Origin: Pseudoalteromonas aliena SW19
GTDB taxonomy: Bacteria > Pseudomonadota > Gammaproteobacteria > Enterobacterales > Alteromonadaceae
Length of the DNA: 64,000 bases
NCBI RefSeq assembly: GCF_014905615.1
Contig: NZ_AQGU01000029.1
Coordinates: 248,001 to 312,000, forward strand
Reading direction: 5' to 3'
Positions 16,765 through 27,169 of the stretch are shown here, piece by piece (the first letter of the stretch is position 1; each line of letters opens with the position of its first letter). The notes under the pieces were generated by a model. It saw nothing but the letters and a program-made list of their open reading frames with translations. It searched no databases and had not been told where the DNA came from. A program made the position numbers and the translations under genes.

Positions 16765-18735
16765 TTAAAGTAAATTATCCAAAGATTTAGTGATAGCTTC
16801 ACTTCTTTCCACTAACTGCTCTGCCGTTTTATACATTCTTTTTTTCATCAATGCATTGGCCATTGTAATATAACGTCTTGATAACTCTTTTCGAAATGAA
16901 ACTAAAAGAGAAAAGTCGCTTGGAAGTCCAGTTGATTCCAAATTTACTTGCTCTTCAAAAGCTAATAGTGCTTTATGATCGGTTATATTTTCTAGCATTT
17001 CATCATAACGTTGAAATCTTGGCAGATAGAACACAACAGCGTCTGATGTTGGGTAAGTGGCTTGTTCTCCCGCATCTAATTTTGTCTGATACGAACTTAA
17101 CGCATCAATTGCCGACTCTCTTTTTAGTAAATTGGTAAATAGACTTTCAGCTTTTTGTTTATCAGTAAATATAGCCTTACCTACATTTAATAACGCTTTT
17201 TGAGATACCACGTCGTCTACTTCAATGGCTTGGTTTAAAGCAACTTCAAAATTCTCAAAATGTGTAGGTGAAGGGCGATATACGTAAGTGTTGTCGACTT
17301 CGTTGAGATCGCTGATTAGCTGAGGAATACTGTTGTTATCAATTTCGTTATAACGTGATTGTTCTAATAATAAGTTAATCCTTGATGTAATATCAAAAAT
17401 TATAGATTGGCGCTCCCTAAGAACACTTTCAAGTTGAACAGAAAGTGTTTCTGAGTCAGGATAATATTCAAGCGCATTAGAATATATAGCAATTATTTCA
17501 TCAAAGTTTTTAAATTTACTTGAGTTGTTGCTGCTATCGTTTGCTTGGTCAGCAAAGTTTTTCAATATAGTGTCTTGGTTAACTCTCAACAGACCTTGTT
17601 TTAACACATTATACTGTGGAGGTATTTCACCTAATCTTTGCAAAATAGCTGGGCCATTCCACGCCATCCAAGTTTCTATTTGTTGATTAATAGCATTAGC
17701 ATTATCAAGCTTTGCTTCTAGCTGTTTTATGTTATTGCCATTGGATAAATTTAATTGACCAGCGATGAGGATCAAAGCAGCTGATACTGCGATGAATACC
17801 ATAGTTGGCTTTAGATTAGACTTAAGTTTATTTGATATGGGCACTAAAGAGTCGTGCCGTTTCGACGTTTCTAATGAAAGTGCTTTATTTAAACTTCCCC
17901 ATAACCATAGTGGGCAATTTTTAGGACGTTTAGCCGTCGTGTCTTTAGGGAGTTTGTCAGCGGCAACACGATTAAATGGATGCTTACTGCTAAGTAATTC
18001 AAAGGCAATACACGCGTATGAAAACACGTCGTCTCTGAGCGTAGCATCAGCGCCTTTTAGCTGCTCAGGACTGGCGTAAGTTGGTGTGTACCCACCAACT
18101 ACACCTAGCTCGGTATTACTGTTTACTGCATAGGCATCTTCAATGCTTTTATGCTTAGCAATACCAAAATCGAGTACTTTTAAATTACCATTACTGTCAA
18201 AAATAATATTAGAAGGTTTAAGATCGTTATGTATTACGCCTTTTGAATGGGCATAATTTAAAGCATCGGCTAGTTGTTCTAAAATAATTTTGGCTTTTTT
18301 AAACACCAAACCCGAAGGCTTATTTCGTTTAATGATTTGCTCTAAGGTCTCCCCTTCGATCAGCTCCATTGTAACGTAATATAAGTCACCGTCTGAATCA
18401 GCAGAAAAAACTTTAACAATACTAGGGTGAGAGAGTTGCTGTGTTTTTGATGTCTCGTCTTTTAAAAGAGAAATTGCTTCTTCAGAGTGAGAGAACTCTT
18501 CTTGTAAAATTTTGATTGCTACAAATGCTTCTGAGCGAGTCGCATTTTCTAAAAATGTATCTCTAGCTCTATAGATATAACACATTCCGCCTTGACCAAT
18601 AAGTTCTTCGATCAAATAACGACCTGATATTTTTTTACCTATTAGATTAATTTTATTTTTTGGCGGTGTTCTTTTAAGATTAGAGTCAAGTGAAGCAATT
18701 TGAGTTTTATCACTTGAGCTATTGATACTGCTCAT
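16765..18735 (-). CDS. ppkA: T6SS Hanks-type Ser/Thr protein kinase
   Basis: A 656-residue membrane-anchored kinase of the threonine phosphorylation pathway that switches on T6SS by phosphorylating the FHA protein. The kinase domain (about 38-300) has the glycine loop G47-Q-G-G, K75, catalytic D171 in H-N-D-L-K-P-S-N and D-F-G at 189-191. The usual HRD arginine is Asn, so it is a non-RD kinase. A transmembrane helix lies about 311-329 and a mostly helical extracytoplasmic part follows. The start at 18735 has AAAAGGA in front; the longer frame adds 29 unlikely residues. It is divergent from tagH and has its phosphatase (pppA) at 27.9 kb. Confidence 0.9.
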   Translation of the reverse strand: MSSINSSSDKTQIASLDSNLKRTPPKNKINLIGKKISGRYLIEELIGQGGMCYIYRARDTFLENATRSEAFVAIKILQEEFSHSEEAISLLKDETSKTQQLSHPSIVKVFSADSDGDLYYVTMELIEGETLEQIIKRNKPSGLVFKKAKIILEQLADALNYAHSKGVIHNDLKPSNIIFDSNGNLKVLDFGIAKHKSIEDAYAVNSNTELGVVGGYTPTYASPEQLKGADATLRDDVFSYACIAFELLSSKHPFNRVAADKLPKDTTAKRPKNCPLWLWGSLNKALSLETSKRHDSLVPISNKLKSNLKPTMVFIAVSAALILIAGQLNLSNGNNIKQLEAKLDNANAINQQIETWMAWNGPAILQRLGEIPPQYNVLKQGLLRVNQDTILKNFADQANDSSNNSSKFKNFDEIIAIYSNALEYYPDSETLSVQLESVLRERQSIIFDITSRINLLLEQSRYNEIDNNSIPQLISDLNEVDNTYVYRPSPTHFENFEVALNQAIEVDDVVSQKALLNVGKAIFTDKQKAESLFTNLLKRESAIDALSSYQTKLDAGEQATYPTSDAVVFYLPRFQRYDEMLENITDHKALLAFEEQVNLESTGLPSDFSLLVSFRKELSRRYITMANALMKKRMYKTAEQLVERSEAITKSLDNLL

Positions 18736-19255
18736 CGTAAGTCCTTTTGTTGTGTTAATGTAAATAATCGCATAGGTAAGTTTTTTATTCTTACCAACTT
18801 TCCCTCTGATACAGTCCACCATTTTTACAAAATTCTCCCACTATAGCAATGATTCAATTGCCTAATATTTAGATCTAAATCACGTCTTTGTGGCTTCGAT
18901 GTTGTTTTCAATTTGTAACTAATTTAATGTTTGTAATATTTTATAAAAATCTAACGATCTACCTTGGCGGGTACTTTGAATTTTAAAGAGCAGAGCAGTA
19001 CTTTGGTTGCTATGAATGATAATTTTCTAAAGCGTTACATAATGTGTTTTTTTATTAAGATGTTTTTAATAAATAGAATTTAAAATAGCGATACACAGCG
19101 TTTTTTTAACAACATATTTTTATAATACTATTTCATTAATAAATTATATATTTCCCGTATTTTTTAGATTAGTAAGATCAAGACAGTGTCCATATATTAA
19201 TTTCAATGTTGACAATAGTTTCTCTTGTACTTTATCCTAGTGCAATTGAAGATTT
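18736..19255. other. Divergent promoter region between ppkA and tagH
   Basis: About 520 very AT-rich bases between the divergently transcribed kinase gene and the main T6SS operon. No coding frame is seen. It must hold the promoters of both units; no site could be called with confidence. Confidence 0.5.
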
Positions 19256-20527
19256 ATGGGACTAACTTATCAAATGGAACTGATACTAAACATAACTAGT
19301 TATCATAGACTCTCACCTGAAATTGAAGCATCTAAGACAACAGAAAATGTACTCACCTTTGGCCGTTCTGAAACATGTGACTGGCACTTTCCCGATCCTG
19401 AAAAGATTATATCGAGTAAGCACGGAAGAATAGAAAAAGAAGACGATGCATTTTACGTTTATGACGACTCTACTAACGGTGTTTTTGTCAATTTTGGTGT
19501 GACGCCGCTTGGTCAAGGTAATCGACAACGCCTTTCAGATAAAGATGTACTTACTATTGGCGATTTTCAAATTGATGTAAAGTTAGTTGAGCCGCAGGGC
19601 GCTGCTACGAGCAATGCTGGTTTGTCTCAACACCGCGATGATTTTATGGGAAGTAAGCCGGAGTCATTTTCGCAACCGCATCACTTTACAAACGAATCTC
19701 TGTTAGATGAATCTATGCCTGCTGTTGATATGGTACAAGAAAGCTTCTCTGGCGGTAATAATCAAATACCTGAAGATTGGGATGAGTTATCGAGTCTTAT
19801 GGCTCCTGCTTCTTTAGTTGCAGACAAGCCGGTTTTTGAAGAACCTCAAAAACCTGAAATTGCACCCACACCTCCAAAGCAAAATGTAGCGGCTAAAGTT
19901 CACACACCAGAGCCATCATCAGCGAAGGCCACTGTGAGCAGTGGCTCTGCGCTATCAGATGCTTTTTTAAAGGGATTAGGCGTTAAAGCCGAATTGCAGG
20001 ATGCTTTAAATACACAAGAACATTGGTTCGAAATGGGGCAAGGTTTAAATTTATTACTAAACGAGCTTATGGAATCTCTGCGCCAAAGAGCGCATGTAAA
20101 AAACCAACTTCGCTTAAATCACACGATGTTTCAGACTAAGCAAAACAACCCTTTAAAATTTTCTGCGGATGTTGATGATGTTATTCAGAATTTATTCATC
20201 AGAAATAGTGCAAGCTTCCTTTCCTCTAAAGAATCAATAAAAGAAAGCTTTGTTGATACGCGCAGGCATGAACATGCATTATTGGCAGGAGCTGACGGTG
20301 TATTGAAAGGAATGTTAGCGCAAGTTTCTCCGCAGCATATAAGTCAACAAGTAAATGATAACGCCAATATACTAAAGATTATACCAGGGCAGATTGATTA
20401 CAAGTGCTGGAAACTATATGAAAGTTTACATGATGATTTATCGCAAGAAGTGAATACGAAAGGTGCGATGGCGATGTCAGATGACTTCTTAAAAGCATAT
20501 AACGATAGAATTAAAGAAACGCTCTAG
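19256..20527 (+). CDS. tagH: T6SS FHA-domain protein TagH (Fha)
   Basis: A 423-residue cytoplasmic scaffold. Residues about 8-110 form an FHA phosphothreonine-binding domain with the signature G-R-S (34-36), S-S-K-H-G-R and the S/T-N-G-V-F-V-N block. A Pro/Ala-rich linker follows (about 110-215), then a conserved helical C-terminal region (about 225-423) typical of T6SS TagH. In known systems phosphorylated Fha promotes assembly at the membrane complex. It heads the operon tagH-tssJKLM-tagF-pppA. ATG at 19256 is kept; an alternative ATG at 19274 would still include the domain. Confidence 0.92.
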   Translation: MGLTYQMELILNITSYHRLSPEIEASKTTENVLTFGRSETCDWHFPDPEKIISSKHGRIEKEDDAFYVYDDSTNGVFVNFGVTPLGQGNRQRLSDKDVLTIGDFQIDVKLVEPQGAATSNAGLSQHRDDFMGSKPESFSQPHHFTNESLLDESMPAVDMVQESFSGGNNQIPEDWDELSSLMAPASLVADKPVFEEPQKPEIAPTPPKQNVAAKVHTPEPSSAKATVSSGSALSDAFLKGLGVKAELQDALNTQEHWFEMGQGLNLLLNELMESLRQRAHVKNQLRLNHTMFQTKQNNPLKFSADVDDVIQNLFIRNSASFLSSKESIKESFVDTRRHEHALLAGADGVLKGMLAQVSPQHISQQVNDNANILKIIPGQIDYKCWKLYESLHDDLSQEVNTKGAMAMSDDFLKAYNDRIKETL

Positions 20528-20541
20528 AAAGGAAAGCAATA

Positions 20542-21006
20542 ATGTATAAAGTTAAGCTCTATTTGATGAGTTTTAGTTTACTATTTTTAGTACTCGGTTG
20601 CAGTACTGTTAATCAATTGGTTCCGCCTTCAACGGATTTAATTATTAATGTATCCAAGAACGTAAACCCGGATACATCGGATAGACCGTCTCCGGTAGTT
20701 ATGAAAATTTTTGAACTTAGTTCACGTACTATCTTTGATACGCAGGATTTCTTTAGTCTTTATGATACACCTGAGAAATTACTTGGACCTGACCTAATTA
20801 AAAAAGATGAACTTGAATTACAGCCAAACTCAGTGCAAAAATATAAAATGAGTTTAAACAAAAATACTCGTTATGTAGGCGTTGTGGTTGCGTATAGAAA
20901 TATAGACCAAGCTAGATGGCGATCTGTTATTGAGGTCGATCCAACTGGTTATGACGACATAGATGTTAATGTGGAAGCAATTGCTACATACATGAGAGAG
21001 CAATAA
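20542..21006 (+). CDS. tssJ: T6SS outer-membrane lipoprotein TssJ
   Basis: A 154-residue lipoprotein with lipobox L-V-L-G-C20. The mature part is the TssJ beta-sandwich: P-S-P-V-V-M-K-I-F-E-L-S-S, then F-F-S-L-Y-D and Y-V-G-V-V-V-A-Y-R. TssJ anchors the TssJLM membrane complex to the outer membrane and contacts the C-terminus of TssM. AGAAAGGAAAG precedes the start, 15 bases after tagH. Confidence 0.95.
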   Translation: MYKVKLYLMSFSLLFLVLGCSTVNQLVPPSTDLIINVSKNVNPDTSDRPSPVVMKIFELSSRTIFDTQDFFSLYDTPEKLLGPDLIKKDELELQPNSVQKYKMSLNKNTRYVGVVVAYRNIDQARWRSVIEVDPTGYDDIDVNVEAIATYMREQ

Positions 21007-21019
21007 AAAGGATTTGTAA

Positions 21020-22348
21020 ATGAGTGACAATACTCGGGTTGCGTGGACTGAAGGGATGTTTTTAAGACCACAGCACTTTCAGCAATCAGATAAACATATT
21101 GCGAATGTAATAAAGCAAGTGTGTAGCGGGAATTTGGCCGATCCGTGGGGAATACTTGAAGTAGCAATAGATACTGAATTATTGAATTCAGGTCAATTTG
21201 CTATTGAAGCATTATCTGCGATCACTCCAGATCTACTGCCGCTGGATATGCCTCAATCAACCCCATTACCAGAACCTTTGGTAGTAGGCAAAGATGCCTA
21301 TGATGAGATAGTGTATCTTGCTATACCTGCGTTTAAAAATAGCGGGATTAATATCTCAGCGCCTGAAGAAAATATAGTCACTCGTTACAAATTGCATGAT
21401 TTGTCTGTAAGTGATGACTTAATTGGCTCTCAATCTCAAGAAATAATCCAAGTTGCGAAAACATTCAGTAAGTTGGTGTTATCCTCAGATGATCACTCTG
21501 GTTATATTTTACTTCCTTTAGCAAAAATCTTAGATGTAAGTAGTGAAGGTAGAATAAAGTTAGACACTAAATATATTCCAGCCTCATTGCAGGTTGGGCA
21601 GTGTAAACCTCTTGTTGGATTAGTACGTGAAATAGGTTCAATGATTAAGCAACGCGCAGAAAGTATTGCCGTTAGACTATGCCAAGGTTATGCCGGAAGT
21701 ACGTCTGTCGCTGACTTTATTATGCTACAAACGCTGAATAAGTATGATGCGGTATTTGAAAACCTATTAACAGTCAATAACCTCCACCCAAATGTATTTT
21801 ATACGCGGCTTATTGAGCTCGCAGGAGAATTGTCTACGTTCAGTACGGTCAACAAAAGAGTGCCTAAGCTTCCCAAATACGACCACAAGAATTTAGGACA
21901 AGTATTTAGCGAAGTCGTTAATTTCTTATATCAGTCATTAAGTCATGTAATAGAGCAAACAGCGACTGAAATTAAGCTGGAGCAAAGTAAATTTGGTATT
22001 TCATTTGGTGCTTTAAAAGACAAATCGGTGCTTAATTCAGCTCAATTTGTTCTTGCGATTAAAGCAAGTGTGCCACATGAAGAATTACGTAAAATACTCC
22101 CGTCACAAATAAAAATTGGCAGTGTTGAAACAATTCGTGATCTTGTAAATAATCAAATTCCAGGAATAACAATTAGTAGTTTACCTACCGCACCTAGGCA
22201 AATTCCGTATCATGCAGGCTTTCATTACTTTGAGCTAAATAAGCATGGCGAGCACTGGGAAAAACTTCGCTCAAGTGGTGGAATAGCTATTCATTTATCA
22301 GGGAATTACCCAGAACTTCAATTAAGCCTTTGGGCTATTAGAACTTAA
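21020..22348 (+). CDS. tssK: T6SS baseplate adaptor TssK
   Basis: A 442-residue protein beginning with the family hallmark V-x-W-T-E-G-M-F-L-R-P-Q-H-F-Q-Q. TssK trimers connect the baseplate wedges (TssEFG) to the cytoplasmic part of TssL/TssM; the N-terminal shoulder resembles phage receptor-binding proteins. Length and order behind tssJ fit. AAAAGGA lies before the ATG. Confidence 0.97.
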   Translation: MSDNTRVAWTEGMFLRPQHFQQSDKHIANVIKQVCSGNLADPWGILEVAIDTELLNSGQFAIEALSAITPDLLPLDMPQSTPLPEPLVVGKDAYDEIVYLAIPAFKNSGINISAPEENIVTRYKLHDLSVSDDLIGSQSQEIIQVAKTFSKLVLSSDDHSGYILLPLAKILDVSSEGRIKLDTKYIPASLQVGQCKPLVGLVREIGSMIKQRAESIAVRLCQGYAGSTSVADFIMLQTLNKYDAVFENLLTVNNLHPNVFYTRLIELAGELSTFSTVNKRVPKLPKYDHKNLGQVFSEVVNFLYQSLSHVIEQTATEIKLEQSKFGISFGALKDKSVLNSAQFVLAIKASVPHEELRKILPSQIKIGSVETIRDLVNNQIPGITISSLPTAPRQIPYHAGFHYFELNKHGEHWEKLRSSGGIAIHLSGNYPELQLSLWAIRT

Positions 22349-22368
22349 CTTTTAAAGGAAGAGTTTCA

Positions 22369-23649
22369 ATGGACGAAACCATTATAAAACCTCGCCCTGG
22401 TAGATTGGGGCGAAATGCACCAAGTATCAATACTGATAGCAATGACGCTGATAAGACCGTAATGTCGGTAGAGCCACCATCAGCTAGACAAGCAAGCAAT
22501 GTTAAAGTATCTATATTTAAAAACCCTCTTTTAGAAGCTGCCACAGATTGTTTTTCATTAGTTATCTCAATTAGTCAGTCAAAGGAGATGACTAATTTAG
22601 CAGCACTTAAGCATCGCTGTGTTGAAGCACTAAAGCGCTTTGAAGTTGAAGTTCGAAGCCAAAATCTACCTAAAAATGTGATTAATAATTCTCGCTACTG
22701 CTTGTGTGCAATCTTAGATGAATCGGTATTAAATTCAAAGTGGAGTTCAATGGAATGGGCCGATGAAAGCTTATTGTCAACATTCCATAAAGAAACGTTT
22801 GGTGGCGAATATTTTTACACTCTTCTTGATGATGCATTGGGTCAACCCGAAAAAAACAAACAGTTTTTAGAGCTACAATACCACTGCCTAAATTTAGGTT
22901 TTAAAGGGAAATATAGACTAGATACAGGCGGAGATAATAAAGTCGAAGAGTATCGCTCTCAACTTTATCATCTTTTAAATCAATTAGATGGCCCAGTTAG
23001 TAATAAATTATCCCCCAATTGGAAAAGCAGAGTCGCTGCAGGTGTTGAACTAAGAAATCAAGTCCCACTTTGGGTCGTTTTCTCTGTGTTAGGTTTAGTG
23101 CTGCTCACTGTTTATTTATTTATTAACATGAGGCTCAATGATGCCGTTTTTTCCGTTAATGAAAAGCTTGCCGTCATTCATCCTCTGGCAAATGACGTAT
23201 CTATTGATAAAAAAGACCAACAATTACTCGTTTTAGAACAGTTATTACAAACTGAAATAACAATGGGCATTGTCGAAATTAAAAAAAGTAATGATCGTAT
23301 TCGAATCTCGATTAATAGTGAAAGTCTTTTTAATCAAGGAGATTCAAAATTGCTGCCTTCTTTTCAGCCTATTCTTGAGAAACTCGCGCTTAGTTTAGAA
23401 GGGACAAAAGGGCGTATATTAATTACGGGTCATACTGATGACACGCCTATTAATACCGATAGATACCCCTCTAATTGGCATCTTTCTTTAGCCAGGGCAA
23501 CACAAGTCGCTAATTCAATGGCTAAAAGTACAAACCTTAGTGGACGTTTATGGCCAGAAGGTAAAGGTGCTGCAGAGCCAATAGCCAGCAATTCAGATTC
23601 AGCTTCTCGGTCATTAAACCGACGAATTGAAATCGATTTATTATTTTAA
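22369..23649 (+). CDS. tssL: T6SS inner-membrane protein TssL with OmpA-like domain
   Basis: A 426-residue extended TssL. The N-terminal cytoplasmic DotU domain (about 50-225) contains the L-D-E-S-V-L block and helical hook; one transmembrane helix lies about 234-254; the C-terminal periplasmic part (about 305-426) is an OmpA/MotB peptidoglycan-binding domain with G-H-T-D-D-T-P-I and N-x-x-L-S-x-x-R-A, ending N-R-R-I-E-I. It anchors the T6SS complex to the cell wall. AAAGGAAGAG precedes the start. Confidence 0.96.
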   Translation: MDETIIKPRPGRLGRNAPSINTDSNDADKTVMSVEPPSARQASNVKVSIFKNPLLEAATDCFSLVISISQSKEMTNLAALKHRCVEALKRFEVEVRSQNLPKNVINNSRYCLCAILDESVLNSKWSSMEWADESLLSTFHKETFGGEYFYTLLDDALGQPEKNKQFLELQYHCLNLGFKGKYRLDTGGDNKVEEYRSQLYHLLNQLDGPVSNKLSPNWKSRVAAGVELRNQVPLWVVFSVLGLVLLTVYLFINMRLNDAVFSVNEKLAVIHPLANDVSIDKKDQQLLVLEQLLQTEITMGIVEIKKSNDRIRISINSESLFNQGDSKLLPSFQPILEKLALSLEGTKGRILITGHTDDTPINTDRYPSNWHLSLARATQVANSMAKSTNLSGRLWPEGKGAAEPIASNSDSASRSLNRRIEIDLLF

Positions 23650-23659
23650 TGGGGCTGAC

Positions 23660-26600
23660 ATGAGTTTCTCGCAAAAAATTAAAAAAATGACATACGCGCT
23701 TACATCACGCACTGGGATATTAATTATAGGTTTTCTTGCTCTATCATTATTGATCTGGTTTGGCGGTCCATTAATTGCTGTTGCTGATTACGTTCCATTA
23801 GAAAGCATAGCCTCAAGATTGTTAACAATATTGCTAGTGCTACTCGTTTTTTCTGTATCAAAAATTTATCGTCTTATGCAACAAAGCAAAAGAGACGAGA
23901 AAATGGCTGATGAGCTTATTGACAGTGATGATTCAAATAGCAGTGAAGTTAACGAAGAGATCACAACGTTAAAAACAAGAATGAACGAAGCGATTGATCT
24001 GCTTAAAGATGTTAAGTTATTTAAAGGCAAAAATATTTATCAGCTGCCTTGGTACATAATGATAGGCCCGCCTGGTGCGGGTAAAACAACAGTAATACAC
24101 AACTCAGGATTAGATTATCCGCTTAAGGATAAGTTGGGAGTTGATTTAGTGCACGGCATAGGTGGCACTAGAAATTGTGATTGGTGGTTTACTAATAAAG
24201 CAGTACTGATAGATACAGCTGGCAGGTATACAACGCAAAACAGTCATGCAAAGCATGACTCACGAGCATGGGAAGGCTTTTTAGGTTTACTTCGAAAGTA
24301 CCGCCCACTTAGGCCTATCAACGGTGTCATGATCAGCATGGGTATTTCTGAGCTAATGAGCCAGACCAAGACCGAAAGAAATCTGCATGCTCGCGCAATA
24401 AAACAAAGATTACAAGAGCTTCAAAATCAACTTGGAATGACTTTCCCTGTCTATGTTATTTTTTCGAAAGTAGATTTAATTGATGGGTTTAGAGAATTTT
24501 TTGGTGAATTAAGTGAAGAAGAATGTGAACAAGTTTGGGGTGTTACCTTTGAACTTGACCTTGCAAAAGACACCCAAGTTGAAGCTTTTAATAAAGAATT
24601 CCATTCGTTGATTTCTAAACTAACGGAAATGCTAAATCGTCGATTGATCAATGAGCGAAATGAAGTAATAAGAGCTAAAATATTTGAATTTCCAAGGCAG
24701 CTTAGGGTATTACAAGGTGTTGCTGATGGATTTTTAAAGGAAATATTTACACCTAACGCATATGAAGAATTGCCGATGTTTAGGGGCGTTTACCTAACAA
24801 GTGCGACCCAAGAAGGTACACCTTCGAGCTTTTTAAGTGATAGCAATTTAGGAAAATCTGAGCATATAAATCAGTCAAAAAGTTTTTTTATAAAAAATGT
24901 TTTAGAAAGTGTTATTTTTCCTGAGCAGAACTTAGCCAGCACTAATAAACACCATGATAAGCAAAATAAATGGTTACGCATTGTGAGCATTACCTTTGCC
25001 TGCTTAGCACTATTTGGCTTTTCAATTTCTTGGTACTTTAGTTTTGCGTGGAACAGTAATTTAATTTCTGCAACAGAAGAAGCCATTGTTACCTATCAAG
25101 AACTTGATTCGGCTTCTTTTGATCGTAATAACCTACTTGTTCTCAATGATAGACTCAATGCTTTGAGAAATTTACCCGCAAGTGGGCCGCTTGTAAGCGA
25201 GTTACAAGAGTCGTCATCGTTTGGCTTTAATAAGTTAAGCGAAATAAAAGAGTCGTCGGTTAACGCTTATGATCGCTCTTTGCAAACGTATCTAGAACCT
25301 TTTGTAGGCAATACATTAATTAAAGAAATGGAAGCTCACCCGGAGCATCTGAGCTATTTATATGAAACATTAAAATGCTATTTAATGCTATTTCAGCCTG
25401 AGTACTTCGAAAGCGAAGATATTACGGCGTGGTTTAATGCTTATTTAGAAAGAAACTTACCTGGTGATAAAAATATGCAAACCAGGGATGAGTTAATGGG
25501 CCATATTTCTGCATTACTAAACAAAGGCATCACTCAAAGTGACATCGATAATCAAGCTGTGCGTACAGCTCGTAATGAGCTAACTAAGCTACCGATAGCA
25601 GAGAGAGCATATCAACGGCTTCAAGCTGATTTTCTTAACAGCAGTATTCCGCCGTTTAGACTCACTGACATTATTAGTTTTGAAAGCGCTCAAAAGTTTA
25701 CTTTTCGTAACAATGGGGAACTCACCAGAAGTATACCTGGTTTGTACACGTTTAACGGCTTTCACGGTATTTTCAACGTTGAAAAAAGTAAAATGCTCGG
25801 TAATTTAATGGCAAGTAGCTGGGTTTATGGTGAAGAAGCATCGGGCACTTATGACATATCTAAAGACGAAATTGAGAAAAAATTAGAGCAACGTTACTTT
25901 CAAGATTATATTTATTATTGGCAGTCATTTTTGGATGATTTGAGTCTTAATCAGTATAGTTCGCCTGCTGAAGGGGTTAATGTTACTGATGTACTCGCTG
26001 GATCTGAAGCCCCAATCAAGAACATCATCGCAGCGGTCCAAAAAAATGTTCAATTAACTAAATTACCTGTATCAGAAAACCAGAAGGTCGCAGGTAAAGT
26101 TGCCGGTAATGCAGCTAAAATTGCACTGCAAACTAAGGCGAATCGGATCAAGCGGTTTTTACCTGATGAGGCCCCCACGTTTGATATTAAATTACCGGGA
26201 CATCAAGTTGAAGAGGCTTTTGAAGAGGTGATAGGGATTGACTCGCAACAATTAGATAATATTCAAAAAAACCTCAGAGAGCTTAATGTCTATTTAACCA
26301 AGCTTGACCGAGGCGATCAGCTAAAAGATTCAATAAAAGATCAAATTAGCGGTAAAAGTAAGCCTAGCTTTATACGTCAATTAGAATTTCAGAGTCGTGA
26401 TTTACCGTACCCATTTAATAGCTGGTTGTTAGACATAAGCCGAGATACAAGCAATATCACTAAAAATAGTGCAAACAGACACTTAAATGAAATTTGGAAG
26501 AGTAAAGTGTTAAGAGAATACAACGCTGCAATTGTTGGCAGGTATCCTTTTGCACCGCAAGCTGATAAAGAAGTGAACATGAAAGACTTTACTCGCTTTT

Positions 26601-27169
26601 TTGGCCCAAATGGTACAATTGACTCTTTCTTTAATAGTTACGTTGCACCGAGTGTTGATATAAGTTCAAGTCCATGGAAGTTCGAAAAAGATATTGGTAT
26701 TGGTAATGAGGCACTAAAAATGTTTGAACACGCTTACCAAATTCAAACCGCATTTTTCGACCGTGGTAGTGATACACCAAGGATTGAATTTGGGTTACGC
26801 CCACTTGAACTTGACCGTACCGTATCTAGCTTAATGATAGAAATTGATGGCCAGTCTATGACGTATCGTCATGGCCCGTTAAAAGTAACTAACTTTATTT
26901 GGCCTGGCGCTTCAGGACAAAGTAAAACAAGAGTTGTATTTACTCCTCCAAGTGGTGGACGTTCTATTAACACGACTTATCAAGGTGAGTGGTCACTTTA
27001 TAGAATGCTTGATGAACTTAGCGAAAAAAGAAGTGAAACACGTAAAGATCTAAAGCTGCATTTCTCATTAATGGGAAATAATGCAAAAGTAGAGCTCTTG
27101 CCTAAGTCAATTAGACACCCATTTTGGAATTCAAGTGTAGAGAAGTTTTCATGTCCGACGCGATTATAA
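23660..27169 (+). CDS. tssM: T6SS inner-membrane protein TssM (IcmF)
   Basis: A 1169-residue central membrane component. Helices at about 18-37, 52-70 and 437-460 frame a cytoplasmic NTPase-like domain with an intact Walker A motif G-P-P-G-A-G-K-T-T (136-144) and D-T-A-G-R. A long periplasmic part follows, ending with the beta domain that binds TssJ. The ATG at 23660, with GGGG just before it, is chosen over an in-frame start inside tssL (23627). The gap after tssL is ten bases and its end overlaps tagF. Confidence 0.95.
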   Translation: MSFSQKIKKMTYALTSRTGILIIGFLALSLLIWFGGPLIAVADYVPLESIASRLLTILLVLLVFSVSKIYRLMQQSKRDEKMADELIDSDDSNSSEVNEEITTLKTRMNEAIDLLKDVKLFKGKNIYQLPWYIMIGPPGAGKTTVIHNSGLDYPLKDKLGVDLVHGIGGTRNCDWWFTNKAVLIDTAGRYTTQNSHAKHDSRAWEGFLGLLRKYRPLRPINGVMISMGISELMSQTKTERNLHARAIKQRLQELQNQLGMTFPVYVIFSKVDLIDGFREFFGELSEEECEQVWGVTFELDLAKDTQVEAFNKEFHSLISKLTEMLNRRLINERNEVIRAKIFEFPRQLRVLQGVADGFLKEIFTPNAYEELPMFRGVYLTSATQEGTPSSFLSDSNLGKSEHINQSKSFFIKNVLESVIFPEQNLASTNKHHDKQNKWLRIVSITFACLALFGFSISWYFSFAWNSNLISATEEAIVTYQELDSASFDRNNLLVLNDRLNALRNLPASGPLVSELQESSSFGFNKLSEIKESSVNAYDRSLQTYLEPFVGNTLIKEMEAHPEHLSYLYETLKCYLMLFQPEYFESEDITAWFNAYLERNLPGDKNMQTRDELMGHISALLNKGITQSDIDNQAVRTARNELTKLPIAERAYQRLQADFLNSSIPPFRLTDIISFESAQKFTFRNNGELTRSIPGLYTFNGFHGIFNVEKSKMLGNLMASSWVYGEEASGTYDISKDEIEKKLEQRYFQDYIYYWQSFLDDLSLNQYSSPAEGVNVTDVLAGSEAPIKNIIAAVQKNVQLTKLPVSENQKVAGKVAGNAAKIALQTKANRIKRFLPDEAPTFDIKLPGHQVEEAFEEVIGIDSQQLDNIQKNLRELNVYLTKLDRGDQLKDSIKDQISGKSKPSFIRQLEFQSRDLPYPFNSWLLDISRDTSNITKNSANRHLNEIWKSKVLREYNAAIVGRYPFAPQADKEVNMKDFTRFFGPNGTIDSFFNSYVAPSVDISSSPWKFEKDIGIGNEALKMFEHAYQIQTAFFDRGSDTPRIEFGLRPLELDRTVSSLMIEIDGQSMTYRHGPLKVTNFIWPGASGQSKTRVVFTPPSGGRSINTTYQGEWSLYRMLDELSEKRSETRKDLKLHFSLMGNNAKVELLPKSIRHPFWNSSVEKFSCPTRL

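Noticed and set aside
18962..18978. A sigma-54-like sequence (TTGGCGGGTACTTTGAA) upstream of tagH
   Set aside because: The -12 element has GA where GC is required, and no enhancer-binding regulator gene is near, so the match is too weak to report.
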